Notes under the pieces: model-generated
Database searches by the model: none
Seen by the model: only the letters and a program-made list of their open reading frames with translations
What the model was told of the DNA's origin: nothing
Shown here: in pieces, positions 9,288 to 17,881 of the stretch
How positions within the stretch are numbered: position 1 is the stretch's first letter
Layout: the number at the start of each line of letters is the position of its first letter
Translations under genes and position numbers: made by a program
Origin: Methanocaldococcus sp. FS406-22
Lineage (GTDB): Archaea; AGJL01; Methanococci; Methanococcales; Methanocaldococcaceae
Direction of reading: 5' to 3'
NCBI RefSeq assembly: GCF_000025525.1
Contig: NC_013887.1
Span: 258,729 to 322,728 of the forward strand
DNA: 64,000 nt

Positions 9288-10127
9288 ATGGAAAAACTAA
9301 AAGCTTATTTAGAACTTATTAGAGCTAAAAACTGCATAACTGCATCTATTGGAGGAATTATAGGTTATTTAATCTCATCAAACTTTGAGATTGATATTTT
9401 AAAATGTATTTTAGTATTTTTTGTTGTATTTTTTGTTTGTGCCTATGGAAATGTAATAAACGATATCTTTGATATTGAGATAGATAAGATAAATAAACCA
9501 TTTAGGCCTTTACCTTCTGGAAAGATTAAATTGGAAGAGGCAAAAACATTTTCAGCCATATTATTAATTTTGGGCTTAGCTCTCTCAATATTTATAAATA
9601 TATATGCGTTAATTATAGCTGTGGTTAATGCCGTCCTCCTCTACCTATATGCAAAAAAATACAAACGATATAAACCAGTTGGGAATTTTATTATTGGTTA
9701 TTTAACTGGCTCTGTATTTCTATTTGGTGGAGTTGCTGGAAAAAATGTTATGCCAGTTGTTATTTTGTTTTTATGCTCTTTACTTTCAATTTGGGGCAGG
9801 GAAATAGTTAAAGATTTTGAAGATATTGAGGGGGATAAAAAAGAGGGAGTTGTTTCACTACCAATAACATATGGTAAAAAAGCCTTATATTTTGCCATAT
9901 TTTTGGCAATTTTGGCAGTTGTATTGAGTCCTTTACCATATATACTAAAAATATTTGAAATATACTATCTAATCTTGATAGTAATTTGCGATATCTTATT
10001 TATCTATGCTATGGCTTTATTATTAAAGAACCCAAATAAAGAAACTGCATCAAAGGTTTCAAAATTTTTAAAAACCATAATGAACATTGTTCTTTTAGCA
10101 TTCATTGTTGGGGCTATAAAACTATAA
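9288..10127 (+). CDS. Digeranylgeranylglyceryl phosphate synthase (UbiA family)
   Basis: Integral membrane prenyltransferase that adds the second geranylgeranyl chain to geranylgeranylglyceryl phosphate in archaeal membrane lipid synthesis. The 279-residue protein has about eight hydrophobic helices and the two Asp-rich, Mg-diphosphate motifs of the family: NDIFDIEID (residues 58-66) and DFEDIEGDKKEG (about 165-176). It corresponds to MJ0279. I chose the ATG at 9288, behind GGGGATTTTC, over an in-frame TTG at 9276. The geranylgeranyl reductase that saturates these chains is encoded at 33.5-34.7 kb. Other UbiA enzymes are possible, but archaeal context and length fit DGGGP synthase. Confidence 0.87.
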   Translation: MEKLKAYLELIRAKNCITASIGGIIGYLISSNFEIDILKCILVFFVVFFVCAYGNVINDIFDIEIDKINKPFRPLPSGKIKLEEAKTFSAILLILGLALSIFINIYALIIAVVNAVLLYLYAKKYKRYKPVGNFIIGYLTGSVFLFGGVAGKNVMPVVILFLCSLLSIWGREIVKDFEDIEGDKKEGVVSLPITYGKKALYFAIFLAILAVVLSPLPYILKIFEIYYLILIVICDILFIYAMALLLKNPNKETASKVSKFLKTIMNIVLLAFIVGAIKL

Positions 10128-10179
10128 AAATATCAACGAGAATAAAAATAGAAACAAACTCTAAAACTTTGGTGAAAAG

Positions 10180-10560
10180 ATGTTTCCAGGTAAAGTAAAT
10201 CCAAGAATGTTGAAGAAAATGCAAAAGATGATGAAAGATTTTGGAATGGAAACTGAAGATTTGAACCCAAAAAAAGTAATATTCGTATTTGAAGATGAGG
10301 AGTGGGTATTTGAAGAACCAAAAGTTCAAGTTATGGACATATTAGGAGTTAAAACCTACTCAATAACAGGAAAGCCAAAGAAGATTAAAAAAGAAAAAGA
10401 AGAAGAGGAAGTTAAAGTTGAAATAACTGAAGAGGATGTTGAGTTAGTAGCTAATCAGTGTAACGTTTCAAAAGAAATGGCAAGAAAGGCATTAGAGGAA
10501 TGTAATGGAGATATCGCCGAGGCAATATTAAAATTAGAAGAAGAAAAAGAAGGAAATTAA
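10180..10560 (+). CDS. nac: Nascent polypeptide-associated complex protein (archaeal NAC)
   Basis: A 126-residue ribosome-associated chaperone that meets nascent chains at the tunnel exit and acts as a homodimer in archaea. The N-terminus MFPGKVNPRMLKKMQKMMKD and the NAC core (KVIFVFEDEEWVFEEPKVQV) are typical. After a charged Lys/Glu linker comes a C-terminal UBA domain (residues about 85-126, including NVSKEMARKALEECNGDIAE). It corresponds to MJ0280. Start ATG at 10180 follows GGTGAAAAG. Its stop codon overlaps the stop of the convergent archaemetzincin gene. Confidence 0.95.
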   Translation: MFPGKVNPRMLKKMQKMMKDFGMETEDLNPKKVIFVFEDEEWVFEEPKVQVMDILGVKTYSITGKPKKIKKEKEEEEVKVEITEEDVELVANQCNVSKEMARKALEECNGDIAEAILKLEEEKEGN

Positions 10561-11084
10561 ATTGAAATGTAAATACCCCTATCCCTTAGCTTTTTTAAGC
10601 ATTTTTCACAATACTTCCAGTCCTTTAAATCCACATCAATAATAGAGTTTGAAAAACTCATCACACATTCCCTATTTTCACAGTGCATTAATCCCAAAAC
10701 ATGCCCTATTTCATGCATAGCTTCTTTTAAAGCTCTAATTTTTAAGATATCTTTATTTGGTGGCAATCCATAAAATTCAGGTCTCAATCTTGTTAAAGAT
10801 ATTAATGCCCTTCTACCAAACAACTCTGCTTCACCAAATACAAAATTTAAATTATCAGCGTAAATATCAACATCTACAACTCCTAAAATGACATCACATA
10901 CATTTGGAAGTGATTTTAATATTAATGTAGAGTTAAACTGCTGTCTAATGGAATCATAAGCATAAATAGGAATGTCTATTTTGGGAAGTATTTCACAAAT
11001 TCCAAAGATGTCTTGAAGTTTTTTCTTTAAAAAATTTAAAATCTCAATATCAACATCTCCAACCGGTTGAATACAAATTCTCAT
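10557..11084 (-). CDS. amzA: Archaemetzincin (zinc metalloprotease, AMZ family)
   Basis: Probable zinc peptidase with the archaemetzincin signature: His124-Glu125-xx-His128 in HEIGHVLGLMH with the third zinc ligand His134, followed at once by Cys135. Cys140, Cys159 and Cys162 then complete the family's second, structural zinc site. The conserved CVMSFSNS segment (residues 140-147) matches the family Met-turn. At 175 residues the length is normal. The ATG at 11084, behind a GTGATGATT site, is preferred over upstream in-frame codons. The physiological substrate is unknown. The gene is convergent with nac and overlaps it by 4 bp. Confidence 0.93.
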   Translation of the reverse strand: MRICIQPVGDVDIEILNFLKKKLQDIFGICEILPKIDIPIYAYDSIRQQFNSTLILKSLPNVCDVILGVVDVDIYADNLNFVFGEAELFGRRALISLTRLRPEFYGLPPNKDILKIRALKEAMHEIGHVLGLMHCENRECVMSFSNSIIDVDLKDWKYCEKCLKKLRDRGIYISI

Positions 11085-11131
11085 AATCATCACACAATAA
11101 TACCAATAGCATCATAAAAATAGGACTATTG

Positions 11132-12655
11132 TTACAATACACCATATATTTTAAATAATTTTGCTAAATTTTCAGCTTCTAAAACATCAATAGGTAAAGA
11201 AAATCTTTCTTTATATTTATTAATTGCATTTCTAAGATTTAATGAACATTTTTTAGCTGTTAAAAAAATAACAGCACAATCTTTATAGTGTATAAAAGGT
11301 TTCGTTATTTGGTAGATATAATTTTCTGATACTGTTCTGCTCCTTATTTCTCTTCCAGATTTTATTGGAAAACATACATATAGGGATTTATTGTTAATTT
11401 TTATTTCTATTTCAAAATCTGAAATTTCAGCACTTGTGTGGGGTTTTTCAGATTCAGTATCTAATTTTTGTTTTACATATTCCGGAATTTTATCACTCAT
11501 TTTGATTATTTTTGATAAGGATTTTCTAATTTCAGAATCATCCATATTCTGTAATCTCCTCAGATCTTCATCTGAAACATTTATTTTATAAAATTCTTGT
11601 TGATATTTAGGGAATAGTATATTATACACATTTTCAAAATCAATTTTCTCAAATTCTATAGGAAAATCAAAATTTAACTTACCATTATATTTATCTGAGA
11701 GATAATATGCCAAAACCAAGACTACTTGAGGTAATTCTTGTTTTGGTATTTCTATACGTTTTTGCTCTGATTCTAAAAGTTTTTCTAAGAATAATCTAAA
11801 TGCTTGGTTAAAAAGTTCTTTATCGAGATCGTATAGATTTATACACATCCAACAAAGATGTTTAAATTTAGCTTTTGAGAATAGTGTTGGTAAATAATCT
11901 CTTATTCTTAGTATAGCAGATTGAATAGAGTGATTTCGTGAAACAAACTGTTTATTTGATTCTAAGTTGTATAATATGTAAGTAAGCAATGATGGATATT
12001 TATAAAAATACTCAATATTGTGTTTATTAATAAAATCTGAAAGAATAGCGGATATTTTTTTACATAGATTAATTGATTTTTGTCTATATATTCCCCTATT
12101 TGTTTGTATATATAGGTTGAGAATCTTATTGGCTGTGCATAAATTATACAGAGCTAAATTCCATAAATATTTTAATTTTTTATTTTTAAGTACTAATTTA
12201 TCACATTCAATCATATCATCAATTCTTTCAAAAAAATTATTAGATAAAGAATCATCTAAATACTCATAATAATCATATAGTCTTGAATATAGGATTTTTA
12301 CTCCCATAATTTCCATATCGTAAATGGCTGAATTAATTTGATATTGAAGTTTATAGTAGTTCCTCCTTTTGTAGGATATTAAGGACTGATACAAATATCC
12401 AAAGAAATGTCTATAAGTAGTTTCTATTAATTCCTCATGTATCTCAGCAAATACTCGGTGAAGGGTTATATAATCTATTACGTCTATTTTGCTATCGTAT
12501 ATTTTTAAAATTTTAAAAATAACAAAAGCCGTATTTGCAGAATATCTTTTTTCAATTTTAAAGGTCTTTAACTTTAACTTGGATATCATTTTGCGTGTAT
12601 CCTCAATTAATAGATTGTATAATCTCTGATTTTGAGCCACGTCTTTTGGAACCAT
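11132..12655 (-). CDS. Large partner of nucleotidyltransferase; possible PD-(D/E)xK-like C-terminal domain
   Basis: I do not recognise this 507-residue protein. Residues 1-400 look all-helical, rich in Tyr, Lys and Leu, without a P-loop or membrane segment. The last 100 residues change to alternating strands: FEIEIKINNKSLYVCFPIK, then Ser-Gly, a second block (CAVIFLTAKK) and a closing helix. The spacing Asp413 ... Lys432 in a strand ending CFPIKSG recalls restriction-endonuclease-fold nucleases, but this is weak evidence. The ATG at 12655, behind GGGGATGATG, overlaps the upstream nucleotidyltransferase gene by 49 bp, which suggests coupled translation. The unusual AT content suggests an accessory gene. 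Confidence 0.55.
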   Translation of the reverse strand: MVPKDVAQNQRLYNLLIEDTRKMISKLKLKTFKIEKRYSANTAFVIFKILKIYDSKIDVIDYITLHRVFAEIHEELIETTYRHFFGYLYQSLISYKRRNYYKLQYQINSAIYDMEIMGVKILYSRLYDYYEYLDDSLSNNFFERIDDMIECDKLVLKNKKLKYLWNLALYNLCTANKILNLYIQTNRGIYRQKSINLCKKISAILSDFINKHNIEYFYKYPSLLTYILYNLESNKQFVSRNHSIQSAILRIRDYLPTLFSKAKFKHLCWMCINLYDLDKELFNQAFRLFLEKLLESEQKRIEIPKQELPQVVLVLAYYLSDKYNGKLNFDFPIEFEKIDFENVYNILFPKYQQEFYKINVSDEDLRRLQNMDDSEIRKSLSKIIKMSDKIPEYVKQKLDTESEKPHTSAEISDFEIEIKINNKSLYVCFPIKSGREIRSRTVSENYIYQITKPFIHYKDCAVIFLTAKKCSLNLRNAINKYKERFSLPIDVLEAENLAKLFKIYGVL

Positions 12656-12996
12656 TCATCATCCCCTATATACAGAACTTCACATTTCTTTAAAAAAGAT
12701 TTGAAAGTTTTATTATTAACTAATTTTTCATATTCACTTTTTGATATCCATATTACATCAAAACGTTTATCTGTCAAGTTACAAAATTTATTGAGTAAAT
12801 AATCTCTTTTTAAAGTTGATACACTTTTCTTTTTTTCATCATCTAAAACTATAATAAGATCTATATCTGAGTATATTTTCCATTTATTTACTTTAGTCTT
12901 AGTCACAGTCGAGCCATATATAAACACCACATAAGGGCTAAACAAATATCTTAACATATTTATATCAATAATATGTTTGTAGTTTTCCATTCCCAT
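12607..12996 (-). CDS. Minimal nucleotidyltransferase (MNT / pol-beta-like)
   Basis: A pol-beta superfamily nucleotidyltransferase core. The signature Gly28-Ser29 followed by Asp44-x-Asp46 (IYGST ... YSDIDLIIV) is intact, giving the helix-turn GSx14DxD metal site that transfers an NMP to a substrate. A third acidic residue may be supplied by FDVIW near residue 80. If translated from the in-frame TTG/ATG codons further up the protein would be longer; I prefer the ATG at 12996, about 25-45 bp below an AT-rich promoter, because upstream residues do not look like the family. MNT proteins often pair with HEPN toxins or act in antitoxin-like AMPylation; here the partner is a larger protein instead. 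Confidence 0.65.
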   Translation of the reverse strand: MGMENYKHIIDINMLRYLFSPYVVFIYGSTVTKTKVNKWKIYSDIDLIIVLDDEKKKSVSTLKRDYLLNKFCNLTDKRFDVIWISKSEYEKLVNNKTFKSFLKKCEVLYIGDDEWFQKTWLKIRDYTIY

Positions 12997-13106
12997 ATAT
13001 AATGTATATTTACATAATCCCCTAAAAATGTTTTTATTACCATAACATACATAATAAATATAACCAATGCCTAAATATCTGCCTATCAACAAGTTGTGGT
13101 GATAGT

Positions 13107-13520
13107 ATGGTAAAGCTAAATGAAGATATGGTTAAATCCTTAGAAAACGAAGTAGTATTTATAGCTACAGCATCAAAGGATGGTATTCCAAATGTAGCAG
13201 CTATGAGGGCAGTTAAAGTTTTAGATGCTGAGAAAGGAATTGTTTTGATAGCAGATAACTTCATGAATAAAACCTTAAAAAATATCTTAGAAAATCCAAG
13301 AGTTGCTTTAACAACTGCAAACTGCAGAGATATGCCTTATCAATATAAAGGAACTGCTGAATACTACACAGAGGGTGAGTATCTAAAAATAGCTGAAGAA
13401 GTTGATAAAGCATTAAAGCCAGAGTTGAAACCAAAAGGAGCTGTTGTTATAAAAATAACTGAAATCTACAACTTAAAATCTGGACCCGATGCTGGGAAGT
13501 TAATAGCCAAGGATAAATAA
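13107..13520 (+). CDS. FMN-binding pyridoxamine 5'-phosphate oxidase-like protein
   Basis: A 137-residue split-barrel flavoprotein of the pyridoxamine-phosphate-oxidase superfamily. The family pattern is visible: VVFIATASKDGIPNVAAMRAV (strands and FMN phosphate loop, about residues 16-36), then a buried strand block and KTLKNILENPRVALT. Such small proteins bind FMN or F420 and reduce unknown substrates; the exact reaction cannot be read here. The start follows GGTGATAGT. It is transcribed away from the nucleotidyltransferase gene from a shared 110-bp AT-rich region. Confidence 0.8.
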   Translation: MVKLNEDMVKSLENEVVFIATASKDGIPNVAAMRAVKVLDAEKGIVLIADNFMNKTLKNILENPRVALTTANCRDMPYQYKGTAEYYTEGEYLKIAEEVDKALKPELKPKGAVVIKITEIYNLKSGPDAGKLIAKDK

Positions 13521-13604
13521 ATAGTTAAATTAACTTATTTCAACTTCTACCTCTTTTCATTCTTTATATGGGGGGTAATTTTATATCACATGGAGATAGA
13601 TAAG

Positions 13605-13612
13605 TTTATATG
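13605..13612 (+). promoter_or_regulatory. TATA box of the Mrp/NBP35 ATPase gene
   Basis: TTTATATG 64 bp upstream of the ATG at 13676. The predicted leader is about 40 nt and contains GGTGAGACT just before the start. Confidence 0.6.
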
Positions 13613-13675
13613 CCCTCTTTTATTATTATTTAGTGATTATTATTTTTACTCAAATGAGGTAAAATAGGTGAGACT

Positions 13676-14548
13676 ATGACTGAGTGTGATGGAAATTGCA
13701 ATAACTGCCCATCAAAAAATACCTGTCCAGATACAAAAAAACTCTTAGCCCAGCAAGATGCAAAAATTAGAGAAAATATGGCTAAGATAAAGCATAAAAT
13801 AGTTATTTTGAGTGGTAAGGGAGGAGTTGGGAAATCAACAGTAACTGTTAATTTAGCTGCTGCTCTAAATTTAATGGGTAAAAAGGTTGGAGTTTTAGAT
13901 GCTGATATTCACGGCCCAAACATCCCAAAGATGCTTGGGGTTGAGAATGTTCAACCAATGGCAGGTCCTGCAGGAATATTCCCAATAATTACAAAGGATG
14001 GAATAAAAACCATGTCAATTGGTTATCTTTTGCCAGATGACAAAACCCCTGTTATTTGGAGGGGGCCGAGAGTTAGTGGAGCTATTAGGCAATTTTTGGC
14101 AGATGTTGTTTGGGGAGAACTTGATTATTTATTGATAGACACCCCTCCAGGAACAGGAGATGAACAATTAACAATCATGCAATCAATTCCAGATATTGAT
14201 GGAGCTATAGTTGTAACAACACCAGAAGAAGTTTCCGTCTTAGATGTTAAAAAATCCATCATGATGGCTAAAATGCTAAATATCCCAATTATTGGAATCA
14301 TTGAAAATATGAGCGGCTTTGTTTGCCCATACTGTAATAAGGTTGTGGATATATTTGGTAGAGGTGGAGGGGAGAAAGCTGCCAAAGAGCTTGGAGTTGA
14401 GTTTTTAGGAAGAATTCCATTAGATATTAAAGCAAGAGAGGCAAGTGATAAAGGAATTCCAATGGTTTTACTCGATTGTAAAGCAAGTGAAGAGTTTAAG
14501 AAAATAGTTGAAAGGATTGTTGAAAAGGTTGAAGGTAAAAAAGAATAA
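13676..14548 (+). CDS. Mrp/NBP35-type iron-sulfur cluster carrier ATPase
   Basis: P-loop ATPase that carries and delivers [4Fe-4S] clusters to apoproteins; several methanogen enzymes depend on such clusters. The N-terminus has four cysteines (C4, C8, C11, C17) like eukaryotic Nbp35. The deviant Walker A SGKGGVGKST spans residues 46-55, followed by the switch DADIHGPNIPKMLG and the C-terminal CPYC motif (about 219-222), where the bridging cluster binds between dimer halves. It corresponds to MJ0283. Length 290 is normal. A TATA box and GGTGAGACT site support a single-gene unit. Confidence 0.93.
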   Translation: MTECDGNCNNCPSKNTCPDTKKLLAQQDAKIRENMAKIKHKIVILSGKGGVGKSTVTVNLAAALNLMGKKVGVLDADIHGPNIPKMLGVENVQPMAGPAGIFPIITKDGIKTMSIGYLLPDDKTPVIWRGPRVSGAIRQFLADVVWGELDYLLIDTPPGTGDEQLTIMQSIPDIDGAIVVTTPEEVSVLDVKKSIMMAKMLNIPIIGIIENMSGFVCPYCNKVVDIFGRGGGEKAAKELGVEFLGRIPLDIKAREASDKGIPMVLLDCKASEEFKKIVERIVEKVEGKKE

Positions 14549-14555
14549 AACTAAT

Positions 14556-15224
14556 TTATTTGATGTATTCCAAGCATTCTGGAAAATATTTTTTAATATA
14601 ATCCCTGTCTCTATCAATATAAACATGCATGCTAATAGAATGATGCACATATTCCTTTAATTTTGTATTTGTTTTTTCTGCCACCAATTCTCCTAAACTT
14701 ATTAATCCAAGTGCATTTGCCACAAAGGCAATGAGTGCATCGTTGCTTCTAAAAACTACCGTCATATATAAATTATCGTCTCGAATTAAAAATTGTAGGA
14801 GTTGCAAACAGGGGACAGAACCTCTTTCATCCCTACTAATGTCAATATCAATCTTTGGATTCCATGTAATTGCTACAGCCCTCCTACTATTTTTTTGTTG
14901 ATTTAATTTTTCAATAATATAATTTATTTGGTTGATTTTTTCATTGGCATAAGGATATTTGAACAATCTTTCGTGATAATCATAACTGAATGTATTATTT
15001 GAACCATAAAGTAAATTTTTAGTGTATTCTTCAACTGCCATTTTTCCAAGAGGGTATTTTTCTGGAACTTTTTTTAACTTTGGGTTTGTAATTTGTATAA
15101 TTGTATTTCTAATTTCTTTAGTTCTCTCTCCAAACTCTGTCTCAACTATATCTCCATCTTTTAAAATCTTTGGAATTAACTCATCAAATGCAGAAGCCAC
15201 TGATGGTTTTTTTATACATAGCAT
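14556..15224 (-). CDS. thyA: Archaeal thymidylate synthase ThyA
   Basis: A 222-residue thymidylate-synthase-like protein (MJ0511 type), shorter than bacterial ThyA at about 264. The catalytic cysteine is in SVPCLQLLQF (Cys139), and the nucleotide-binding block LISLGELVAEKTNTKL and the HSISMHVYIDRD segment (His-x-Tyr) follow the family pattern. It should methylate dUMP using a methanogen one-carbon carrier; whether the carrier is methylene-tetrahydromethanopterin is inference. It is convergent with the Mrp gene, with an 8-bp gap. The start follows GAGGTAGG. Confidence 0.85.
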   Translation of the reverse strand: MLCIKKPSVASAFDELIPKILKDGDIVETEFGERTKEIRNTIIQITNPKLKKVPEKYPLGKMAVEEYTKNLLYGSNNTFSYDYHERLFKYPYANEKINQINYIIEKLNQQKNSRRAVAITWNPKIDIDISRDERGSVPCLQLLQFLIRDDNLYMTVVFRSNDALIAFVANALGLISLGELVAEKTNTKLKEYVHHSISMHVYIDRDRDYIKKYFPECLEYIK

Positions 15225-15324
15225 AATCCTACCTCTATGTATTTTGGGTTATAAAAATAAAAGAGGTATTGTTATATAAAAGTGGTATCTAATTTAAAAA
15301 AATTTTCTTAATAAAGTAAAAAAC

Positions 15325-16029
15325 TTAAATATCCTCCATTTCGGTTATAATATAATTCCCTTCCTTCCCTTCAAAACCTCTAACTAAGAATGTTTTTCCA
15401 TTTAATTTTAAGCAGATTTCTCTAATTGTGTCATCAATTCCATATTCTTCAAGCATATCTAAAATTCCTGGCATAAATTGCTCTAATGTTGCTGGTGGAA
15501 TATAACATCTTTTTGAAGACGTTCCAAAGTGTATCTTTCCAAACACCTTAATTTTTACATCTACATCTTCTGGGTCTATTTCCCCACAATTTCTGCAGAT
15601 ATAAACTAAACCTCTTGGTTTAATCTTAGTATCAACAATTCCCCTACATATTTTGCAGTAATAATTTACAAATATTGTTGATTGAGAAACTTCTAATATA
15701 GCTGGTACTTTTACATCTAAAACTTCTCCTCTGTTGTATAACTGCTCTTTAGGTATTTCTGGAATTTCCTTTGGATATTTCACTCCCTTAATAACTTTTT
15801 CAACTATTCTGACACTCTTTTCTTCTGTTATTCTACCAAATATCTCATAACATTTTCCCTTTTCCAATGGAATTGTTGTTATAAAATTGGCTACTCCATC
15901 CTTATCAACCATAGTTCCAATGTAGAATATAGCCCCTTCTTCACTCTCCTTCTTTCTAATATCTACAATCTTAACTTTTGTTAAAATTTGAGAATTTGGT
16001 AATAAAGAGGATATCTTTCCCAATACCAT
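15325..16029 (-). CDS. OB-fold and zinc-finger protein, RPA-like
   Basis: A 234-residue protein that appears to have two OB-fold stretches flanking a four-Cys zinc finger (Cys125, Cys128, Cys145, Cys148). This is the layout of the C-terminal zinc-containing half of archaeal replication protein A. It corresponds to a conserved euryarchaeal protein (MJ0510-like). The next gene upstream, 26 bp away, is another OB-type protein, and such pairs of RPA-associated proteins are known in Euryarchaeota. A role in single-stranded DNA binding is therefore likely but not proven. Start follows AGGTGATG. Confidence 0.65.
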   Translation of the reverse strand: MVLGKISSLLPNSQILTKVKIVDIRKKESEEGAIFYIGTMVDKDGVANFITTIPLEKGKCYEIFGRITEEKSVRIVEKVIKGVKYPKEIPEIPKEQLYNRGEVLDVKVPAILEVSQSTIFVNYYCKICRGIVDTKIKPRGLVYICRNCGEIDPEDVDVKIKVFGKIHFGTSSKRCYIPPATLEQFMPGILDMLEEYGIDDTIREICLKLNGKTFLVRGFEGKEGNYIITEMEDI

Positions 16030-16055
16030 AAAACATCACCTACAAATTTTTAATT

Positions 16056-16760
16056 TTATTCTTCTTCTGTTTCTTCATCTTCTTTCTCCTCTTCTATCAA
16101 CTCAGGAGCTACTCTCGGCAAAACAACTTCATCTATAAACTTTTTATGGACAATATATTCCTTTGGCTGGACAATCACTGGCATATCATTTAAAGTTAGG
16201 GATATTGCCTTCCTTAGCTCTCCTTCTTCAGTTCTAAATTCAACAGCCCCAAATCTCACAAATCCTCTAATAAACATCCCTGTAAATACCTCTGGATTTG
16301 CTTTAATTCCAAACAATCTTAATCTTCCCCATCCATATCCATCAAATATCCTAAATATGGTGTAATCTTTACCTGTGGAAGTTCTTTTATGCTGAACTCC
16401 TACAACAATTCCAACTATTATCCCTCTCTGGATAGGAACTCCATTAATATCTAAGTAAGTTATTCTCTCGTCATCTTCATCAATTCTTTTTAAATATTTT
16501 GCCCTACATAAAGATAGTGGAATTGGAACGGCAGTTCTCATTTCTTGCCCTTTGACAACCTTTAAATCATCTAAATTACCAACGAACCTCACATCTTTTT
16601 TTGGATACGGTTCATATCTTCCTAATATACTCTCATAATCATCTGCTTTAATTTGCAAATAGATTTCCTCTAATTCTTCAACACCTTCATCAGTATAAAC
16701 TGTTGAATACCTTACAATCTCTACTTTGTCATCTTCAATTTTTATTCCGTATTTAACCAT
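16056..16760 (-). CDS. RPA-associated protein (OB-fold, acidic tail)
   Basis: A 234-residue protein with a central OB-like region (IIVGIVVGVQHKRTSTGKDY, about residues 112-131) and a strongly acidic C-terminus (run of Glu/Asp in the last 15 residues). Proteins of this kind are encoded next to RPA-like zinc-finger proteins in Euryarchaeota, as here, and the two are probably one complex that binds single-stranded DNA. The ATG at 16760 sits 4 nt behind GGTGAT and is preferred over two upstream in-frame ATGs. Overlapping TATATATG-type TATA sequences lie around 16820-16845. Confidence 0.6.
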   Translation of the reverse strand: MVKYGIKIEDDKVEIVRYSTVYTDEGVEELEEIYLQIKADDYESILGRYEPYPKKDVRFVGNLDDLKVVKGQEMRTAVPIPLSLCRAKYLKRIDEDDERITYLDINGVPIQRGIIVGIVVGVQHKRTSTGKDYTIFRIFDGYGWGRLRLFGIKANPEVFTGMFIRGFVRFGAVEFRTEEGELRKAISLTLNDMPVIVQPKEYIVHKKFIDEVVLPRVAPELIEEEKEDEETEEE

Positions 16761-16917
16761 AGTCATCACCCGTAATAATTGGTAATAATAATCTATGTAA
16801 TTATATGACTATACGAATTTTTATATATGCTCATATATATACCTTTCGGTTAACTCAGCAAAACATACAAAAACAGAAAATTTCATAATTCTAATAAAAA
16901 GATTCAAAAATAGCCTT

Positions 16918-17125
16918 AATAGGACTTTTTCAAGAATAAATGTTTTATTGCACATTGACATCCTTTGAATGTCCAAATTCCTTAACAACAAAAATATAGC
17001 TGCGAAAGTCCTATTTATAATGTCTTTCAAAACTCTTTGGAATAGCTAAGGCATAGATGAACGTCTTCCTTTGGAAGGCGTTCAAACTTTCCTCAATCAA
17101 TTTTATTAATTTTGAAAGACACTAT
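16918..17125. repeat. Two adjacent inverted-repeat units downstream of the eha operon
   Basis: This 360-bp gap holds no convincing gene. AATAGGACTTT (16918-16928) is exactly repeated inverted at 17005-17015. One base later ATAATGTCTTTCAAAA (17017-17032) begins and is inverted, 15 of 16 bases, at 17110-17125. Inside the second unit is a hairpin, GAACGTCTTCC-TTT-GGAAGGCGTTC (17059-17083). The units are about 98 and 109 bp long. They could be MITE-like elements or structured 3' ends of the eha transcript. There is no transposase. TATA-like sequences at 16820-16845 serve the RPA-like genes. Confidence 0.6.
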
Positions 17126-17129
17126 AATA

Positions 17130-17876
17130 TTAGATTTTCTTTTCCCATATTTTTATAGCATTGGCAGGACATACATCTGCACATCTTCCACATAATATAC
17201 ACTTATCTTTATTAATCTTAACCTTATCCCCCTCTTGCTCGATGGCGTTGATAGGACATTCTTCAACACAGACGAAACAGCCAACACATAGATTTTTATC
17301 AACTTCAATATCTCTGGTTTTTATCACTTCTCCAAGCTCTCTCTCAACCTTTATACATTTTTTTGGGCAGACCTCAGCACAGGCACCACAACCCATACAT
17401 AAATCTAAATTAACCTCAATGCTTTTTCTTCTAACTACCTTTATAGCATTTGTCGGACAGAATCTTGCACAAATTCCACATTTTATACATGTATTTTCAT
17501 CAAGCTCATATCTTTTTAATCTAATCTTTCTATGTGGAATGGATTTTTCTTTTATGGTATAATGGACTTCACTATCTTCAATCTCCGCTCTTCCTTCTAT
17601 AACATATATTGCTCCAACTGGGCAAGTTTGAGCACAAATCTCACATTTAACACATTTATCTTCAATTATCTTTGCAGATTTTTTAACCTTTGCTTTTTCA
17701 ATTGCATCTACTGGACATTCTTTGTAGCAAAGATTACATCTTATACACTTGGTTTCGTTGATATATAGCAATTTATAAGTTATAGGGGTTATTTTTTTGG
17801 CTACTTCATTGATATACCTCTTATCCCCATCTATCTTTGATAATATCTCATCCAATGACTTTTTTATTTCAATCAA
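17130..17876 (-). CDS. Eha hydrogenase polyferredoxin, six [4Fe-4S] motifs
   Basis: Last gene of the eha operon. The 248-residue protein has six CxxCxxCxxxCP motifs (starting CIRC, CVKC, CIKC, CMGC, CVGC, CILC), so it can hold six [4Fe-4S] clusters and relay electrons between the hydrogenase and its redox partners. It corresponds to MJ0514. I take the TTG at 17876, 7 nt behind AAGGTGATTACA and 5 bp after the preceding stop, as the start; upstream in-frame codons would overlap the previous gene. In M. thermautotrophicus a single ten-cluster polyferredoxin is known; this gene plus its neighbour (6 + 4) may equal it, which is my inference. Confidence 0.85.
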   Translation of the reverse strand: MIEIKKSLDEILSKIDGDKRYINEVAKKITPITYKLLYINETKCIRCNLCYKECPVDAIEKAKVKKSAKIIEDKCVKCEICAQTCPVGAIYVIEGRAEIEDSEVHYTIKEKSIPHRKIRLKRYELDENTCIKCGICARFCPTNAIKVVRRKSIEVNLDLCMGCGACAEVCPKKCIKVERELGEVIKTRDIEVDKNLCVGCFVCVEECPINAIEQEGDKVKINKDKCILCGRCADVCPANAIKIWEKKI

Positions 17877-17881
17877 TGTAA

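Noticed and set aside
16821-17030. 69-residue minus-strand frame in the gap after the eha operon
   Set aside because: It runs through the inverted-repeat units, lacks a ribosome binding site and shows no protein-like composition.
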